Notes: generated from the sequence alone by a model not told the origin. 64,000 nucleotides of DNA from Hymenopellis radicata (GCA_015501595.1 JADNRX010000050.1:62001-126000), one strand, 5' to 3'; counted from the stretch's first letter, positions 48,290-60,761 are shown. Numbers and translations are program-made.

Positions 48290-50599
48290 ATGGCGTCGTC
48301 AGTTCAACGCCGTTGGCCCGCAAGCCCGTCTCCATCTTCTACAACAAGCCTCCTGCCTGGAAACCGTCCATTAAATGACAGCAGAAGCAGCCATCTTGCG
48401 CCTTCCATTTCGGACAAGGTTCGTCGTTACTAGAGCTGAGGAACGTCAACGTTCGCTTACAAGGTAGCTTCCAGTTTTCCCTTTCGCCTGACCCGGCGTC
48501 CTGGGGTGCGAGCATACATATGAGCGAAACAGAGCCCGACGACTACCTTCATAATCCCGACCCCCGTCGCGACAAAAAATATGATAATGGGGGCACAATC
48601 TTCACAACCAGAGGGCTCGCCAACCTTGGCTGCATGGTTATCCTCGCCGCAGGACTCATTACCCTCTTGTGAGTCGCTGCCACCGTTCGCTTAACCGTCC
48701 ATGTTGATTTTCATAGCGCGGGATACCCGATCATTACCTATATCCACTTAAACACGCCGTCCAAGAATGGCGGGTTCAACCTAGGAGGAATCAATAGCAC
48801 GGGACAAGTAAGATTAATCCCCTTCGTTCGTTTCCATTCACCGATGCATCCCGTCATCAGGTTCCTAGCATTGGAAACTGGGGTTTAATTGACATGGACA
48901 CACCAGAGAGCGCGTACACGACAGTTGCTTATGAGAGTGGCGACGAGATGCAGCTTGTGTTCAGCGACGAGTTCAATACTGACGGGAGGACGTTCTACCC
49001 GGGAGAAGATCCATATTGGGAAGCAGTTGACCTGCATTACTGGGGTGTATGTACTTCCCATGTTCGCTACACTAATACTAACGCGTTAGATGTAGACGAA
49101 CAACATGGAATGGTATGATCCGTCGGCCATCACAACAGCAGGCGGCTCCCTCCGAATCACGCTCTCAGAACAGGCGATTCATGATCTCGACTACAAAGGC
49201 GGGATGTTCTCTACGTGGAACAAGTTCTGCTTCACCGGCGGTTTGATTGAGGTCGCGGTAACTCTTCCTGGAGCCAACAACATCGTCGGATTGTGGCCTG
49301 CCGTATGGACTATGGGCAATTTGGGTCGAGCTGGATTCGGTGCCAGCTTGGAGGGAATGGTAAGGAGCCTCGTTCACTTTAGATTCACGAGCTGAAAGAT
49401 TCTGTCAGTGGCCGTATACGTATGATGCATGCGATGTGGGTACTGTGAAGAACCAGACTATCGACGGACAGCCTGAGATGGCCACGTTTGACGGTGATGC
49501 CGGGTATGATGGTGCACTGTCTTTCCTCCCTGGGCAGAAACTCTCGCGCTGTACTTGTCCAGGAGAGTCCCATCCAGGTCCCATGCACTCCGATGGCACA
49601 TACGTTGGGCGGGCGGCGCCTGAGATTGATATTTTTGAGGCGCAGGTCGCTAATGGAGAAGGCGAGGTATCTCAGTCTTGTCAATGGGCGGTGCGTGATG
49701 GTCTTCAACTAGTATCTGAAAGGCCGCTTACAGATATCCAATTTTCTTAGCCGTTCAACTATGCCTACGAGTGGTTCAACACGTCGGCGAACTTGGTCAT
49801 TTACGATGACGACGTAACACATCTGAATTCATATAAAGGTGGTGCATTCCAACAGGCGACATCCGGTGTCTCGATTACCAGTATGCTGTTCACTTCTGGA
49901 GAGCTTTCTCTGTGACTCGCATTGTTTACAGACCAAGAGTGCTATGAACTAGAAAGCGCGTGTTTCTCTATCTACGGATTTGAATATAGACCTGGTGAGT
50001 TTTCTTGGGACATATCAGTTTACTCCGACTCATGTTCTACCTGTTAGGTTATGACGACGGTGTATGTCTATTGCCCCGGCTCTGTTTCTTGCGTCCTGAT
50101 ATTTTTGATAGTACATCTTATGGCTCAATGATGGCAAACCGGCTTGGCTTCAACGTGGACCTGGTACTGCAGCAGACAGCCGTGTCGAGATCTCTGCCCG
50201 ACCAATTCCCCAGGAGCCCATGGTTCGTTATAGGATTTTTTCTGTACGGTCCACTGGCTGATGCTTGCCATGTCAGTACATCATCGCCAATCTGGGCATG
50301 TCGCTCAATTTCGGTGCTGTTGACCTGGAGAACTTGGTTTTCCCGACAATCATGAGCATCGACTATATCCGTGTGTACCAGAAGAAAGGCGAGATCAATG
50401 TTGGTTGCAACCCGGACGAGTTTCCTACGGAAGCGTATATCAAAGAGTACGCCGTCTTCGACTGTTTATGACTTCACTTATCAATAACCAGCTTGCTTAT
50501 TCCAGATACATCGAAGCCTACACAAATCCGAATCTGACGACTTGGGTTGATGATTACAAGCAGCCGTTCCCCAAGAACAGTTTCTTAGGCGAATGTTAG
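48290..50599 (+). CDS. Kre6/Skn1-like beta-glucan synthesis-associated protein (GH16 fold)
   Basis: About twelve exons, roughly 580 residues, no frame conflict. ATG in CAACCACCATGGCG. A Ser-rich cytosolic N-terminus is followed by FSLSPDPASWG and DDYLHNPDPRRDKKYD, then one transmembrane segment (GCMVILAAGLITLFAGYPII): a type II membrane protein. The lumenal GH16-like domain has LVFSDEFNTDGRTFYPGEDP, NNIVGLWPAVWTMGNLGR, the catalytic-type motif EIDIFEAQV, the Cys-rich insert CTCPGESHPGP and IMSIDYIRVYQKKGE. Skn1/Kre6 proteins act in the Golgi, ER or plasma membrane in cell-wall beta-1,6-glucan assembly. One internal exon near 50050 is only about 16 bp (GYDDG). Confidence 0.92.
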
Positions 50600-50845
50600 A
50601 TGTCGTTCCTTATGTCGCTCTTTACTTCAGAACTGGACATGGTATATAGTAAAACACTGTATCTTAGATTTTGTACATATACGAATTTTGCAATCGACCA
50701 ACCGCGTTTGGTGAGAACTTACTGCCAGAGCAGGCGTTACTGAGGCGGAGCAAAGATTTTCCGCCCGATCCACTTCCATCCGTACCGCCATCTTCAAAGT
50801 AATTGCAGCTTCTCAGCGCGTACTAACTCTGCTTCACCTGCAGAA

Positions 50846-52066
50846 ATGGAGCTCTTAATCCTGTCCGGATCTTTTACATCGCTTTCTCTCTGGCTTCTGG
50901 CTCTTACTCTCCCTTCACCCAAGACAAATTCGCCATCTAAAGCGTCAATTCGTCTTGTGCGCTCCATCCCCGCGTTTGGTCCACACCAGTACCTTCATAT
51001 TTCACCCGACAAAGACACTGTATATGCCACCACTTGGAGTCTCCCACCGTCACTTCATGCCTTCTCACTCCCCACACTTCAACATCTCGGTGCGGCCCCC
51101 ATAACAGCGACATCTTCGTACATAACGATCCGAGACAACTGGATGTACAGTGCGGGTGGCCCTACAGGAGAGGTACATCGGCTGCCGTTCCCGGAGCCGG
51201 TCAAGGAGCAACAATTTCTGTTCGTACCGGAGGATGAGCTGGAAACAGCGGATAAGACGCGCGTCGCGCTCAGGACCGGGAGTCATGCCATTGAATTTAG
51301 TGCGGGAGACCTGACGAGGGCTTATGTTCCCGTTTTGGGGACAGATGCCGTTCACATATATATTGTGGATCCAGTTACAGGTCTTCTTGCCGAAGAGAAG
51401 GTCTTGAAAACACCTGAAGGCAGTGGACCGCGGCATTTAAAGGTGCATCCAAACGGGCAGGTGTTGTATGTCGTTACAGAGCACGACAACACGCTCTTGA
51501 CGTACTTGCTTTCGTCGCTCGAGCTTCTCAGCACGCATACTCTTTACCCGCTACCGACGTCCCCGTCGTCTCCCAATGTCGCCGTAGGCCATGCCTCGTA
51601 TCGTGGTGATACCCTCATGCTCTCGCCTTCGGCGACAACACTATTCACAACTACCCGGGGTGCGACTCCAGCCACCCGTGGCTGGCTTGCAGCCTTCCCT
51701 TTAACCTCCTCGGGTCTCATTGCACCACTGTCGCCCGATAGTGCAGAGATCACATACTGGCACACCCCGACGAGCGGTGGGAAGGCGAATGCCATCGACG
51801 TTATGTCGGGCGAGAAGGACAAAGTGTTGTTGGTATTGACGGACGATGATCCTTCGTCGCGTACTATTGTCCCGCCTTGGGACGATATTCAGCCATCGTT
51901 GTATGTGATTGACTATACTTTGCCGAAGTCTCCTTCCAGTGGAGGATCATTCAGCATTGTAGCATCAATCGCTGACCCGAAGATTGGGGGTACTTCGCAT
52001 GCGCTTTTTATTCCTGGGTTGAGGACGGACGGAAATGCAGCAGAAGGAAGACACGATGAATTGTAA
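50846..52066 (+). CDS. Carboxymuconate cyclase-like seven-bladed propeller (lactonase family)
   Basis: Single exon, 406 residues. Diagnostic stretches: FGPHQYLHISPDKDTVYATT, GSGPRHLKVHPNGQVLYVVTE and TPTSGGKANAIDV, with blade repeats of about 45 residues. This is the 3-carboxy-cis,cis-muconate lactonizing enzyme/6-phosphogluconolactonase-like propeller; fungal members close the ring after protocatechuate cleavage in the 3-oxoadipate pathway of aromatic (lignin-derived) compounds. The N-terminus is hydrophobic (LLILSGSFTSLSLWLLALTL), which would suggest secretion or an N-terminal anchor, unusual for the cytosolic enzyme. The role is therefore uncertain: muconate cyclase or a generic lactonase. 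Confidence 0.8.
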   Translation: MELLILSGSFTSLSLWLLALTLPSPKTNSPSKASIRLVRSIPAFGPHQYLHISPDKDTVYATTWSLPPSLHAFSLPTLQHLGAAPITATSSYITIRDNWMYSAGGPTGEVHRLPFPEPVKEQQFLFVPEDELETADKTRVALRTGSHAIEFSAGDLTRAYVPVLGTDAVHIYIVDPVTGLLAEEKVLKTPEGSGPRHLKVHPNGQVLYVVTEHDNTLLTYLLSSLELLSTHTLYPLPTSPSSPNVAVGHASYRGDTLMLSPSATTLFTTTRGATPATRGWLAAFPLTSSGLIAPLSPDSAEITYWHTPTSGGKANAIDVMSGEKDKVLLVLTDDDPSSRTIVPPWDDIQPSLYVIDYTLPKSPSSGGSFSIVASIADPKIGGTSHALFIPGLRTDGNAAEGRHDEL

Positions 52067-52364
52067 AGTAATTGTGCGAATTATGTACTGTTGGTTTATG
52101 ATCGATGTCGGAGTTGGAACTTGTAACTTGACTTCCGACCACCAGGACCAGACCAGACGTATTACTCTTGCATATTCTTCGATACAACGAACAGTACCTC
52201 GACCAGTGAGCTGATTAAGAGCTTGAAATTTTCACCATCCCGACCTCAGACAAGCAGTAATTGCGCTTTCTTAGTACGTTTCGACGCGTTTTCCACTTTG
52301 TACGTCGGTCTCCATACTAGTCTGCGCATCAGTCACAATGATATCAACTTGTTTTTAGGTTCTC
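52067..52364. other. Short spacer
   Basis: Promoter region of F-box paralogue 7. An intron-like GT..AG pair lies just before its ATG, as in paralogues 3 and 4, but is not conserved in sequence. Confidence 0.35.
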
Positions 52365-54016
52365 ATGTCCCTCAACCCAAACGCCACCAGCGTCGAACTT
52401 TGCCCAAAATGTCACAGCTTCATGCCGTTAACATCATATTCCCTCCCATTCGGTGCGACCGGCGACAGAGCCTATCTCAATCCTCCCAGAGTGACGTTTC
52501 CGTCATCGAAAGCATGCTTTCTGCCCCCACCACAGAGATCAGCGATCTGGCGACTGAAATCCTACGTGTCGAAGCCCTCCTCGCAACTCTCAAAAAGCAT
52601 CATACATATCTGGATAAGCATATCCAGCGAAGCGACGCATACGTTAAACCCTCCCCAATCCGCCAGTTCCCCACTGAGATTCTTAGTCTCATCTTTGCCG
52701 CCGCCTGCACATCTTTCGAACCTGCGGATTACAAAACACCGCTCAATATCAGTCTCGTTTGCTCCAAGTGGCGGGCTATCACGTTGTCCACCCCAACGTT
52801 ATGGTCTCACGTCTACGTGGGCTCGAGTCTTCATGGCCGGGACATCTTCGAGTACTACCTTCGGCAATGCGGGAAACTCCCGATTTCCATAAAAATCGAT
52901 TTACCACTCCTGTCACCCCCTGAGTGCAACGATCCTTTTACCTATGAGGTACTGCATTATCACTTGTTCATGAGCTATCTCTCCCACACGTCGGAACAGT
53001 GGAGAGTTCTCGAGCTTTATGTTGGTTGCAAGGACTTCGACATCTTAACGCGGTATTCCCGTTTTCCTATACTAGAGGCCCTCACATTGGGGCTGAAAGG
53101 TAATCTGGACAGTGTAGCGCTCCCAGCGGCGCTATCATACCATGCCCCAGTCTTGTCCAGCCTTGTGTTGTTGGACTCTTCTGAAACCATCGACTCGGGA
53201 CGGCTGGTGTGGGAGGATTGCGGGTTGCCTGAGGGGCTCCTCAATATACGCACCAACAGAGGAGATCTGTCCTACCTACTTGACCTCGAGTCATCGCATT
53301 GTTTCCGCGACGAAGGTTCGACTCTCGTATTGTGCGGTTTGCACCCCTCCATTACATCCAGCATCTCGCTTCGCCAGATTACGAACCTCGTCCTTCATCC
53401 CGATCCGGCTGGTTGGACTGCTGGTTTGGTATCCATTTTCAAGCAAGTAACCATTCCGTATCTTAAGGGTCTTATAATCATCTCCCCTGACCCCGCCGGC
53501 GCGTTCAATATAAAGGCTGCCACGCTGGAGCTCGAGTGGGTGCGAAATGTCTTAGGCGCAGTACCCACCTTCTTGGAAAACTCGAACTGTTTCCTTGATT
53601 CATTCAGCTTCATCATGAACGGCTATCGACCACAGCCCGTTCGCATCATTTTCGCCGACGCTCTTCTCGAGGCGTGTAAGGCAATGCATTACTTGAAGAG
53701 CCTCCGTGTCATTGAACCCGTTTCGGGACCGGCCATCCTTACTGGGGAGTTCATTGAAGGGATTTCGGCGGGACGCGCGCTTCTGCCCAGGCTCACGTCG
53801 CTGGAGCTTGTCTGGGCAGAAGACCATGTGCCCAAAGAGAACGTAATTTCTATGCTTGCTTCACGCGTCGACGACTCAGACGGCGTTGATGCAGAAAACA
53901 AAGCGAGGTTGTCTTCCGCCGTGCTGGGTGTCCGAAATGGAGGCGAACTTCCGCGTGCAGTTTTGGAGTACATGAAGGATCTTAGATGGGACGGTATTCG
54001 TGCATCTGTCTGGTAG
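52365..54016 (+). CDS. F-box paralogue 7, full length with one early frame break
   Basis: ATG 52365 gives TSVELCPKCHSFMPLTSYSL, the family N-terminus. A one-base break near 52480 (CCTCCCAG) shifts to the frame that carries DVSVIESMLSAPTTEISDL, the coiled coil LATEILRVEALLATLKKHH, the F-box PSPIRQFPTEILSLIFAAAC and WRAITLSTPTLWSHVYV. That frame is open from upstream and may instead start at an internal ATG near 52409 or 52514. The C-terminal half has ILEALTLGL, LSSLVLLDSSE, LKGLIIISPDP, LKSLRVIEPVSGPAIL and LTSLELVWAEDH, ending GIRASVW. Best preserved member together with paralogue 4; predicted SCF substrate receptor. Confidence 0.8.
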
Positions 54017-54491
54017 TAAATGATGGCAGATGCACTACTAAGTAGTAGCTGTGTTGTGAAAGTTAGAATTCTTTACTCTTTTGTACTTGCTCACAAGGAA
54101 GAAGGCTTCTTCCTATCAGTGTTCGAGTACGATGTTCCCTTCTTGAGATTATTGAATAGGGTTGCACAGAAATCGTTTGTTTCAATACAGACGGCCTTTG
54201 GGTAGACAAGGAACTGGTTCAAAACCGGTTTTAAACCAAGATCTAGAGCGACGCTTGGATGGGGTTTAAGCATATCATGTGATAAACTGTGAGTCTGGGT
54301 CGGAGTGTGGCGCAGTCAAGTGTGGTGTCCTGATTCCTGAAACGTTCCAAACGGTAGGAGGAGTAAAGCACAGACATCAAGGGTATATGCAGTGCTGAGT
54401 TCAGAGAATCAGAGTGCGCGCACTGCGCCACAGTTTCGAAATTCGGGCATTGTAAGTTTCGAATTCAAAAAGAGGTGAGGTGCCTGGAAAC
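54017..54491. other. Intergenic
   Basis: No gene. 'gtgtggcgcagt' near 54307 and 'actgcgccacag' near 54420 form a widely spaced inverted repeat of about 10 bp. Confidence 0.4.
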
Positions 54492-54577
54492 TCCGACCTG
54501 CCTGGTTCGAACAGGCGACATCAAGATGACAGGTAACCGTTACAGTCTTGCGCTCTTCCAACTGAGCTAAGGTCGGA
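54492..54577 (-). tRNA. tRNA-Tyr (anticodon GTA) with 12-nt intron
   Basis: On the minus strand the acceptor stem TCCGACC pairs with GGTCGGA. The D arm reads TTAGCTCAGTTGGAAGAGC, the T arm GCCTGTTCGAACCAGGC. Between the anticodon-stem halves CAAGA and TCTTG lie 19 nt, CTGTAA followed by extra bases: a 7-nt loop with GTA anticodon plus a 12-nt intron in the canonical position after base 37. Nuclear tRNA-Tyr genes always carry such an intron, which supports the call. Mature length is about 74 nt. Confidence 0.93.
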
Positions 54578-54731
54578 TGAATACTGTTTGTGCTGCGTGA
54601 GTGTATCTAATCGCGACAATGGACAAAATGCCGCACGGGCCGGACACGTGGGCGAGATCAAGAAATTTCGCAAATTTGCAATGGAATCATCTTGCGCTTT
54701 CCCTCCGTCATTGATTCGTCCCTTTTCCGAA

Positions 54732-56593
54732 ATGGACCCCCATCTCGCTAGTAAGTCAAGCAATGACCGCAAACGTTGGATCTAACGTTTCTGTTTAGAG
54801 ACTTACACCTTAATCCACGCGTTTCTGCACAAGCATTCGCATAGCAAAGCAGCCGATGCGTTGAAGAAGGCCGTTAGAGAACAAATTGTGCTCAAAGATG
54901 GCATAAAGGCTGATGGACCAGGCTTGGAGGATATTATCAAGCAATGGGGGGCAAAAACGAGGTACGCCTTATTCTACAGACTGCACCTCTCAACTCATTC
55001 ATTCCGTAGCTCGGATTCAGACTCAGATGATTGTATGTTTTCGCTCCAAATTTGACCGAGTTGCTCTTACACTTTCTTCTTCGTCCAGCCTCATCGTCGA
55101 GCGACTCTGATTCCGATTGTCAGTTCATTCCTCCTTTTCATGATCTCCCCAACTTGATGCCTTTGGCGTGTAGCATCGGATGACACCTCTTCCGACGATG
55201 ATTCGGACGACTCGTCGGACTCTTCCTCTGATAGTGACGCTGCCAAGTCCAAAAAGAAACCCGCCACCAAACCGTCTCCTTCTGCACCCACCGCAGCCAA
55301 AGTCGCATCCACAAAATCGAAAGATGTGAAAGCCAAGACGCTTGCCCAACCTCCATCCAGCTCCGACTCCGACTCTGACTCCGATTCGTCCGGTAATGCA
55401 TGTCCTCGTTTCTGTCACGCGTCATTAATATCCTTCAGACTCGTCATCCACGGACACACCGAAGGCTGTTGCAAAGTTCAAGAAAGGTGATACTACTAGT
55501 TTGAAACGCGGCATCAAAGCTGACGCGTAGTTTAGAGAAAAAGGCCTCGTCATCGTCATCGTCCTCTTCGGATTCAGATTCGGATTCCGAGAGCGGTAGG
55601 ACCAATCTTACTGTGGTATTCCGCGCTGAACTCTTCCCACAGAAGAAGAGAAGCCAAAGCCCAAAGTCAAGAAGGAGACAAGTCCCGAATCCAGTGGTAT
55701 GTACGCATATATAATGTCCTTGAGCTTTCATTAATCTTTTACAGACGATTCCTCAGATGACTCTTCGGATTCCGACTCATCAGAGTCAGGTTCGTACCAT
55801 GCTGCTGTATCAGTTATTACTCTCATTTTTTCCAGAAGCCAGCAGCAAGAAGGTGCCTTCTAAACGTAGTTCAAGCAAAACGTTATCATCCGGATCTTCA
55901 AGCTCAAGTGATGGTAAATCTTGGTCCATATGTTTGACCAACATCGTGTTAATCGCTTTTATCCCTCCACAGACAGCTCAGACGAAGACACGGTACCTGC
56001 GAAGAAAGCAACGATATCCGCCGCAAAAGCAAAGGCTACCAAAGCTGCCAAGGCCGCCTCGTCTTCCTCATCTATCTCCTCGTCTGATTCCGACTCAGAC
56101 TCCTCCGACGCGTCATCCGCTCCTGCGGCCAAGGTCACCAAAAAGCGGCGAACCTCCGAAAGCGGGGCAGCTGTTGTAACGGCCAAGGCAGACATTGAGG
56201 TTCCCCAACCGGCGGTCGAACAAGAGCGTGGCCAGAAACGATCGGGCAGGAAGACGAACACGCCGTTCCAGAGGATAAAGGTGGAGCAGGTGCCCGCGGA
56301 ATTGATAAAAGACAATCGATATGAGAGTAAGGTGATAACGTATTCTGTCCTTGATTTATGCCTGGCTTACGAATGTGATTATAGACGGGGCCGAAAAATG
56401 ATTATGGCGCGAGAGCACATGCCGATCTTATTGTGACGAGGGGCGCTGGGTTCAGGAAGGAGAAGAACAAGAAGAAGAGAGGTAGTTATCGCGGAGGAGA
56501 TATAACCGTGAGTTTACCTTGATCACTATTGGGGTTCTACTTAGTGCTGACCGTTTCGCGCAGATGGAGAGTCACAGTTTCAAGTTTACGTAG
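54732..56593 (+). CDS. SRP40/NOLC1-like nucleolar phosphoprotein
   Basis: ATG 54732 with a first exon of a few codons (MDPHLA). Exon 2 gives YTLIHAFLHKHSHSKAADAL, a LisH-like N-terminus. Then follows a chain of many tiny exons encoding Ser/Asp blocks (SSDSDSSD) alternating with Lys-rich pieces (KSKKKPATKPS), typical of CK2-phosphorylated nucleolar chaperones. The C-terminal SRP40 domain is complete: NTPFQRIKVEQVPAELI, then across an intron NDYGARAHADLIVTRG, GFRKEKNKKKRGSYRGG and ESHSFKFT at the end. It acts in the nucleolus, helping pre-rRNA transcription and snoRNP assembly or transport. In the repeat region at least six introns interrupt about 900 bp. Confidence 0.88.
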
Positions 56594-57368
56594 AATTCTC
56601 TAGATGGATGACTGCATAGACTTCTTGGAATAAAGTCGTTCTTCTGTCAACGTCGGCCGCATGTACTTTATAGTCGGAGAGCCTACCGCGTAGAACCCAA
56701 TTCTCACATCTCGGAACTCCGGATCTGTGGCGTGACTTGTTCTCCTGCTTGCAAAATACTTTCGTTTCATTCTCGTTGCATGACGCCCATGTCTACAAGA
56801 CACCTTCATTCATCAAGGGGCTACAACTTTCTTGGAATAAATCAATGTTTGGTTCTTACCAGTATCATATATATGGAACACGTCCTACTACTGCCCTACA
56901 GTATTTCCCAGCTCTTGAGTCTTATGCCAATGATCACCGAGCCTTCGACAGTATTCGTTGCGTTTGTTAACCTCTTGCGGAAATCGCAGTACCTGCTACA
57001 CAGTCTTTGGCACGTAGGTCGCAGTGGCCAAATGATTCTTATCTGTGCCAGAGGAAGTGCTTGTGAATTTGTCACAGCTTACATTGTCGTCAAAGAATAT
57101 ATGATTTTTATGTTATCGTCGCGTCTTGTTGCACCTACTTGGACGCTTTCGAACCACATGGTGCTTGGTTGGCCACAGTTGGAATTCATGCGACCACTAC
57201 GTGCTGGCAGCTGTAGTACTTACTATTTACTCTGAAAGACTCCGAATCGATATATGCGCGGTCCAGGCGGGATCCCGGTCCTCCCGACCACATTTGGTTG
57301 CAGTCCAGACTAGGAGTACGTAAGCAATCGACTTTATGTCAAGACCACCATCTCCGTGATTCGTTCGA
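56594..57368. other. Intergenic, nothing recognised
   Basis: A 167-codon plus-strand frame (56732-57235) has low-complexity hydrophobic composition, no intron pattern and no family. Includes the promoter of the lysidine synthetase gene. Confidence 0.45.
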
Positions 57369-59250
57369 TGCAAAGGCATGCCTATACATACGCGAAAACT
57401 GCATTGCCCATAACATCGCACGAATTCTCGACTGCCTTTTTAAAGTGCGAGCCTCCTACGGGATGGCGGCACTCTCTGGGTGAGCTTTTTTGCGATTTGC
57501 TTGCCAGCCAATAACGTCCAACTGTCATTCCAGCGGTGTCCAACTCGGGAGGACCGGATTCGACTTGTCTTTTGTTTATGATAAAACGGCACATCGAGGA
57601 GCATTCGGAAGCAGAGCCCGGACGCGTCGTTTCGCTGTCCATTAACCACAACCTCCAGCCCGCGTCCAAGGCCATGGCGGACGGCGCAGCCCGCGGGGCG
57701 GCGGGCATGGGCGTGCAGCACATCAACAAATCCATTTCTTGGAACACGAACGATTTCCCCGACTACCCCGTCACTGCTGCCGAGAATATGTCTCGTCTTG
57801 CGCGGTACCAGCTTTTGTCGGCGGGCATGCGCGACACTGGGTGCAGAATCATTGCATTGGGACACCACATGGACGACCAAGTCGAAACCTCACTTATCCG
57901 ACTGCTGAAAAACACGACGGCCTATGGCGCGGCGGGGATGAAACCAGTTCGACGATGGGGTATGGGCATCAGTGAAAAATATGGTTCACTGGGGTGGACG
58001 GGATTGGACGGTATGAACAGCTGGATCATACGGCCGCTCCTTGGGTTTTCCAAGGTGTGTAGTATCATGTATGGTTTACCATTTGCTTATTTTCTCTCAG
58101 GACAGACTGCTGGCAACCTGTGATCACAACAAACTAGAGTATGTTGTTGACCCAACCAACTTTGTACCATCATACACCCTCCGCAACTCCATTCGTGACT
58201 ACCTAGCGTCTAATACAAAGACTGTTGACGTTGGTGTAAATTTTATGCAACTCCGCTTTGCACATTCAGCTCATCAGTCTCTTTTGCAGGAGTTTGTAAA
58301 ACAGACCAACCTCCCCGGGACCTTCTCTGTCGATTTACGACGGATACGGGAAACTCTTCCAAAAGGCCAGTCGGATTTTCGCGAAGCAGTCAGGGAGCTC
58401 GGCGCGCAAGCAGCCCGCATTGACTCTGAAGGTCAAATACTCTCCTTTTCCTCCATTCACGCGTTGACATCTCCCTACAGTCGATTCCTGGATTCAACGG
58501 TGCAAAACCTCGTCACCTATAGTGGGCACATTTCTCATGAGCGGAGAGACGTTCAGGAGAGTCCCCGAACAGCTTAGAACACATGTCATCACCCGCATCC
58601 TCCGCTACGTGTCGCCCTACCCCTGGGGCTCCCTCCGCTCGATGAGCAAACGCCGCAGCGATTCCCTTCGCATAATCGAGACGAACCTCTTGAACACCTC
58701 CCCGACATCGACTAGATTCATCGCTGGGTCCGGTGTTCTCTGGACACCCGTCGTTTTGCGGGACAAGAATTTCAAAAATTTGTCCGAGGCGAATACGCGG
58801 ACGTCGCGTTATGAGAAGCCTGTGTATGGTTGGCTGGCCAGTCGCCAGCGACCCACGTCCGCGATGTCGGAGGCGGACAACCCCACTATCGTGGACGTGA
58901 CGACTCGGATTCGCGAGTGCCTCGCCAAGTCCACGCCCAACGCGCGCCCCCTCGTCTTTGACTACCTTTACGACTGCCGTTTCCTCGTGCGGTTCAGCCT
59001 CTCCCAGATACCCGCCGATATGCGCGCAGCGCTTGAAACGCACTCGCTGTGGATCAAGGGGTCGTCACGGTCGTACACGCCTGTGGTGGTGCTCAAGTCG
59101 ACTGACGGGGACGGGGAGCGCGTGGTGCATTCGGCGGTCAGTGTGGATCGGCGGACGTTGCTTCCAGACGAGGTGACGATGACTGGGAGGAAGGACTCGG
59201 TAGACGCGCGCTGGATTTCGTCGATATGGATAAGGCATTTGACTGGGTGA
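57369..59250 (+). CDS. tRNA(Ile)-lysidine synthetase-like PP-loop protein, probably mitochondrial
   Basis: ATG 57369 (TTCGATGCAAAGG) starts a basic, hydroxylated N-terminus (QRHAYTYAKTALPITSH) suited to mitochondrial import. Exon 1 ends at 57479; exon 2 brings the PP-loop SNSGGPDSTCLL, then VVSLSINHNLQP, ENMSRLARYQLL and ALGHHMDDQVETSLIRLL, and across another intron EYVVDPTNFVPSYTLRNSIR. These are the signatures of TilS/MesJ N-type ATP pyrophosphatases, which attach lysine to C34 of tRNA-Ile(CAU). The C-terminal third (RILRYVSPYPWGS to ARWISSIWIRHLTG) is specific to fungi. An intron from the G of a GAAG|GTCAAA donor (about 58433) to CACCTATAG joins it in frame. About 560-590 residues. Confidence 0.82.
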
Positions 59251-60760
59251 TATTTATCCACTACTTTAGATCTAAAAGTACAGCGAAATGATACACCACA
59301 CATCGATAATCGAATACGGCATATGTATACACCGGCGCATGGCTTCTTGGTTAGTCCAGCCGGAAGGAAGTCATTGTTCTGAGAGAGGAAGGATAAAGCA
59401 TCTGCGTCCCCGACGGTCTCCGCAGTCCAGGTGCTCAATGGATGGCGATGTCTTCAATAAAAGACCCACTCTCTCAATAGCAACACGTCCCAATGGCACA
59501 GCTCAGAATGAAACCGAAAGCAGGAGAAGGAAAGATCAAGTCACGGCACAGATCCGGAGTTCCAAGATGTGCGAATTGGGTTGTAGAAGAGTTCCTGCCC
59601 ACTGGAATGGGGCATCAGAACAGAAATGTCTAGGATGGTCAATATTGCTCGCCGTCAACATAGTATAGTATAGTACCATGCCTTTGAGAACGCAATATAG
59701 ATGCTTTAGGTCCAGCCATGATGGCAGGCAGCAGCGGTAACGTGACACGAGTTGCCGGACAGGGCGTCGCGTGGCACTTCTTCTACAAACCAGGACCTGC
59801 TTCGTCTTTTCCCGTCATCTACCGACGTCGGCCGCACATTTTCCGGTCGCCGACGAGATCATTCGCCATGTTGCTTGGAGGCGGCAACTTGAGAAGGAGC
59901 ACAACGCGTGCGTTATATGCTTCTCTTCGCTTTCCAAGCAGACGGCGATATATTCACTCATACTTGACTCCATCCTAACGACTGTTCTGGAGCTTGACGA
60001 TGGATGTACATCATTGCTGCGCCGATGGTGGTCTAAGGCTCCACAGTGCGCGAGAGCAGGCAGCTGAGATTATGTGGAGGTAGAGTCTACTTATCACGAT
60101 AGGACGTTGCCATGGTCGTTGTTGTCGCCGTTGACAGAGTGCGCGACACGTGTGGAAATTGCAGTCGAATGAGCGGGGCGAGCGCCGACCTCGATTGGGA
60201 TTGGCATGGAGGAGGACGACTGCGTAGCAAAAGGCGAATATATGCGTCAAAAAATGCAAAAATGGGAGCAGGAAAAGAGACGTACCGCCTCATGTGTCCT
60301 CTTGCCGTCCTCCTGGTGGTCCATCCGACCCTTGTCGTCGTTCTTTGCCTTCGACACGCCCTTCGCGATGCGAGCAGGGAGAGGAAACTGAGCGAGCCGT
60401 CCTTCTACGCGACAGAGGACGAATGACGGGCAGAGATGGCGGAGAACAAAGTTAACAGCGGCAAGCGAGGCAGGGGCGATGGACATGGATGCACTCATGG
60501 TCACTGTTCAGGATAACCTTGGAGTTGGTGGATAGAGATAGACAAGGACACGCACCCGGGTGGCATTTGCGCATGCAGTCGCCGCTGGCCATCCATCCTC
60601 GCCGGACTGTATCCGAGCTTGAGATGGTGGTGGTAAGAGAGAGAACTAAAATAGAGATAGCGGGAATCTGGCAGTGGATGACGCGCCGAGTTACGTTGGC
60701 ATTGTTTGGCTCAAGCCTTGCATTGCCATTGAGTCTTGACCCGCCTGCTCTTCACCACCA
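59251..60760. other. Degenerate region with repeat fragment
   Basis: A frame at 59771-60064 encodes RQLEKEHNACVICFSSLS. Its DNA recurs near 62500 (see repeat entries). A 'tatag' run lies near 59665. No complete gene. Confidence 0.4.
59891..59940. repeat. Direct repeat, left copy flanking the malic enzyme relic
   Basis: 'ttgagaaggagcacaacgcg' and 'tgcgttatatgcttctcttc' recur with few changes at 62499-62548. The encoded CVICF with a following Cys-poor tail may derive from a RING-type gene. Confidence 0.65.
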
Positions 60761-60761
60761 T

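Noticed and set aside
55125..56315. Minus-strand frames over the SRP40-like gene
   Set aside because: Mirror image of Ser/Asp codon repeats.
56394..56400. Poly-A frameshift in the SRP40 domain
   Set aside because: At first the exon seemed one base too long, but splicing after YESK with phase 0 reads NDYGARAHADLIVTRG without a break.
56732..57235. 167-codon hydrophobic frame
   Set aside because: No start context, no introns, low-information composition.
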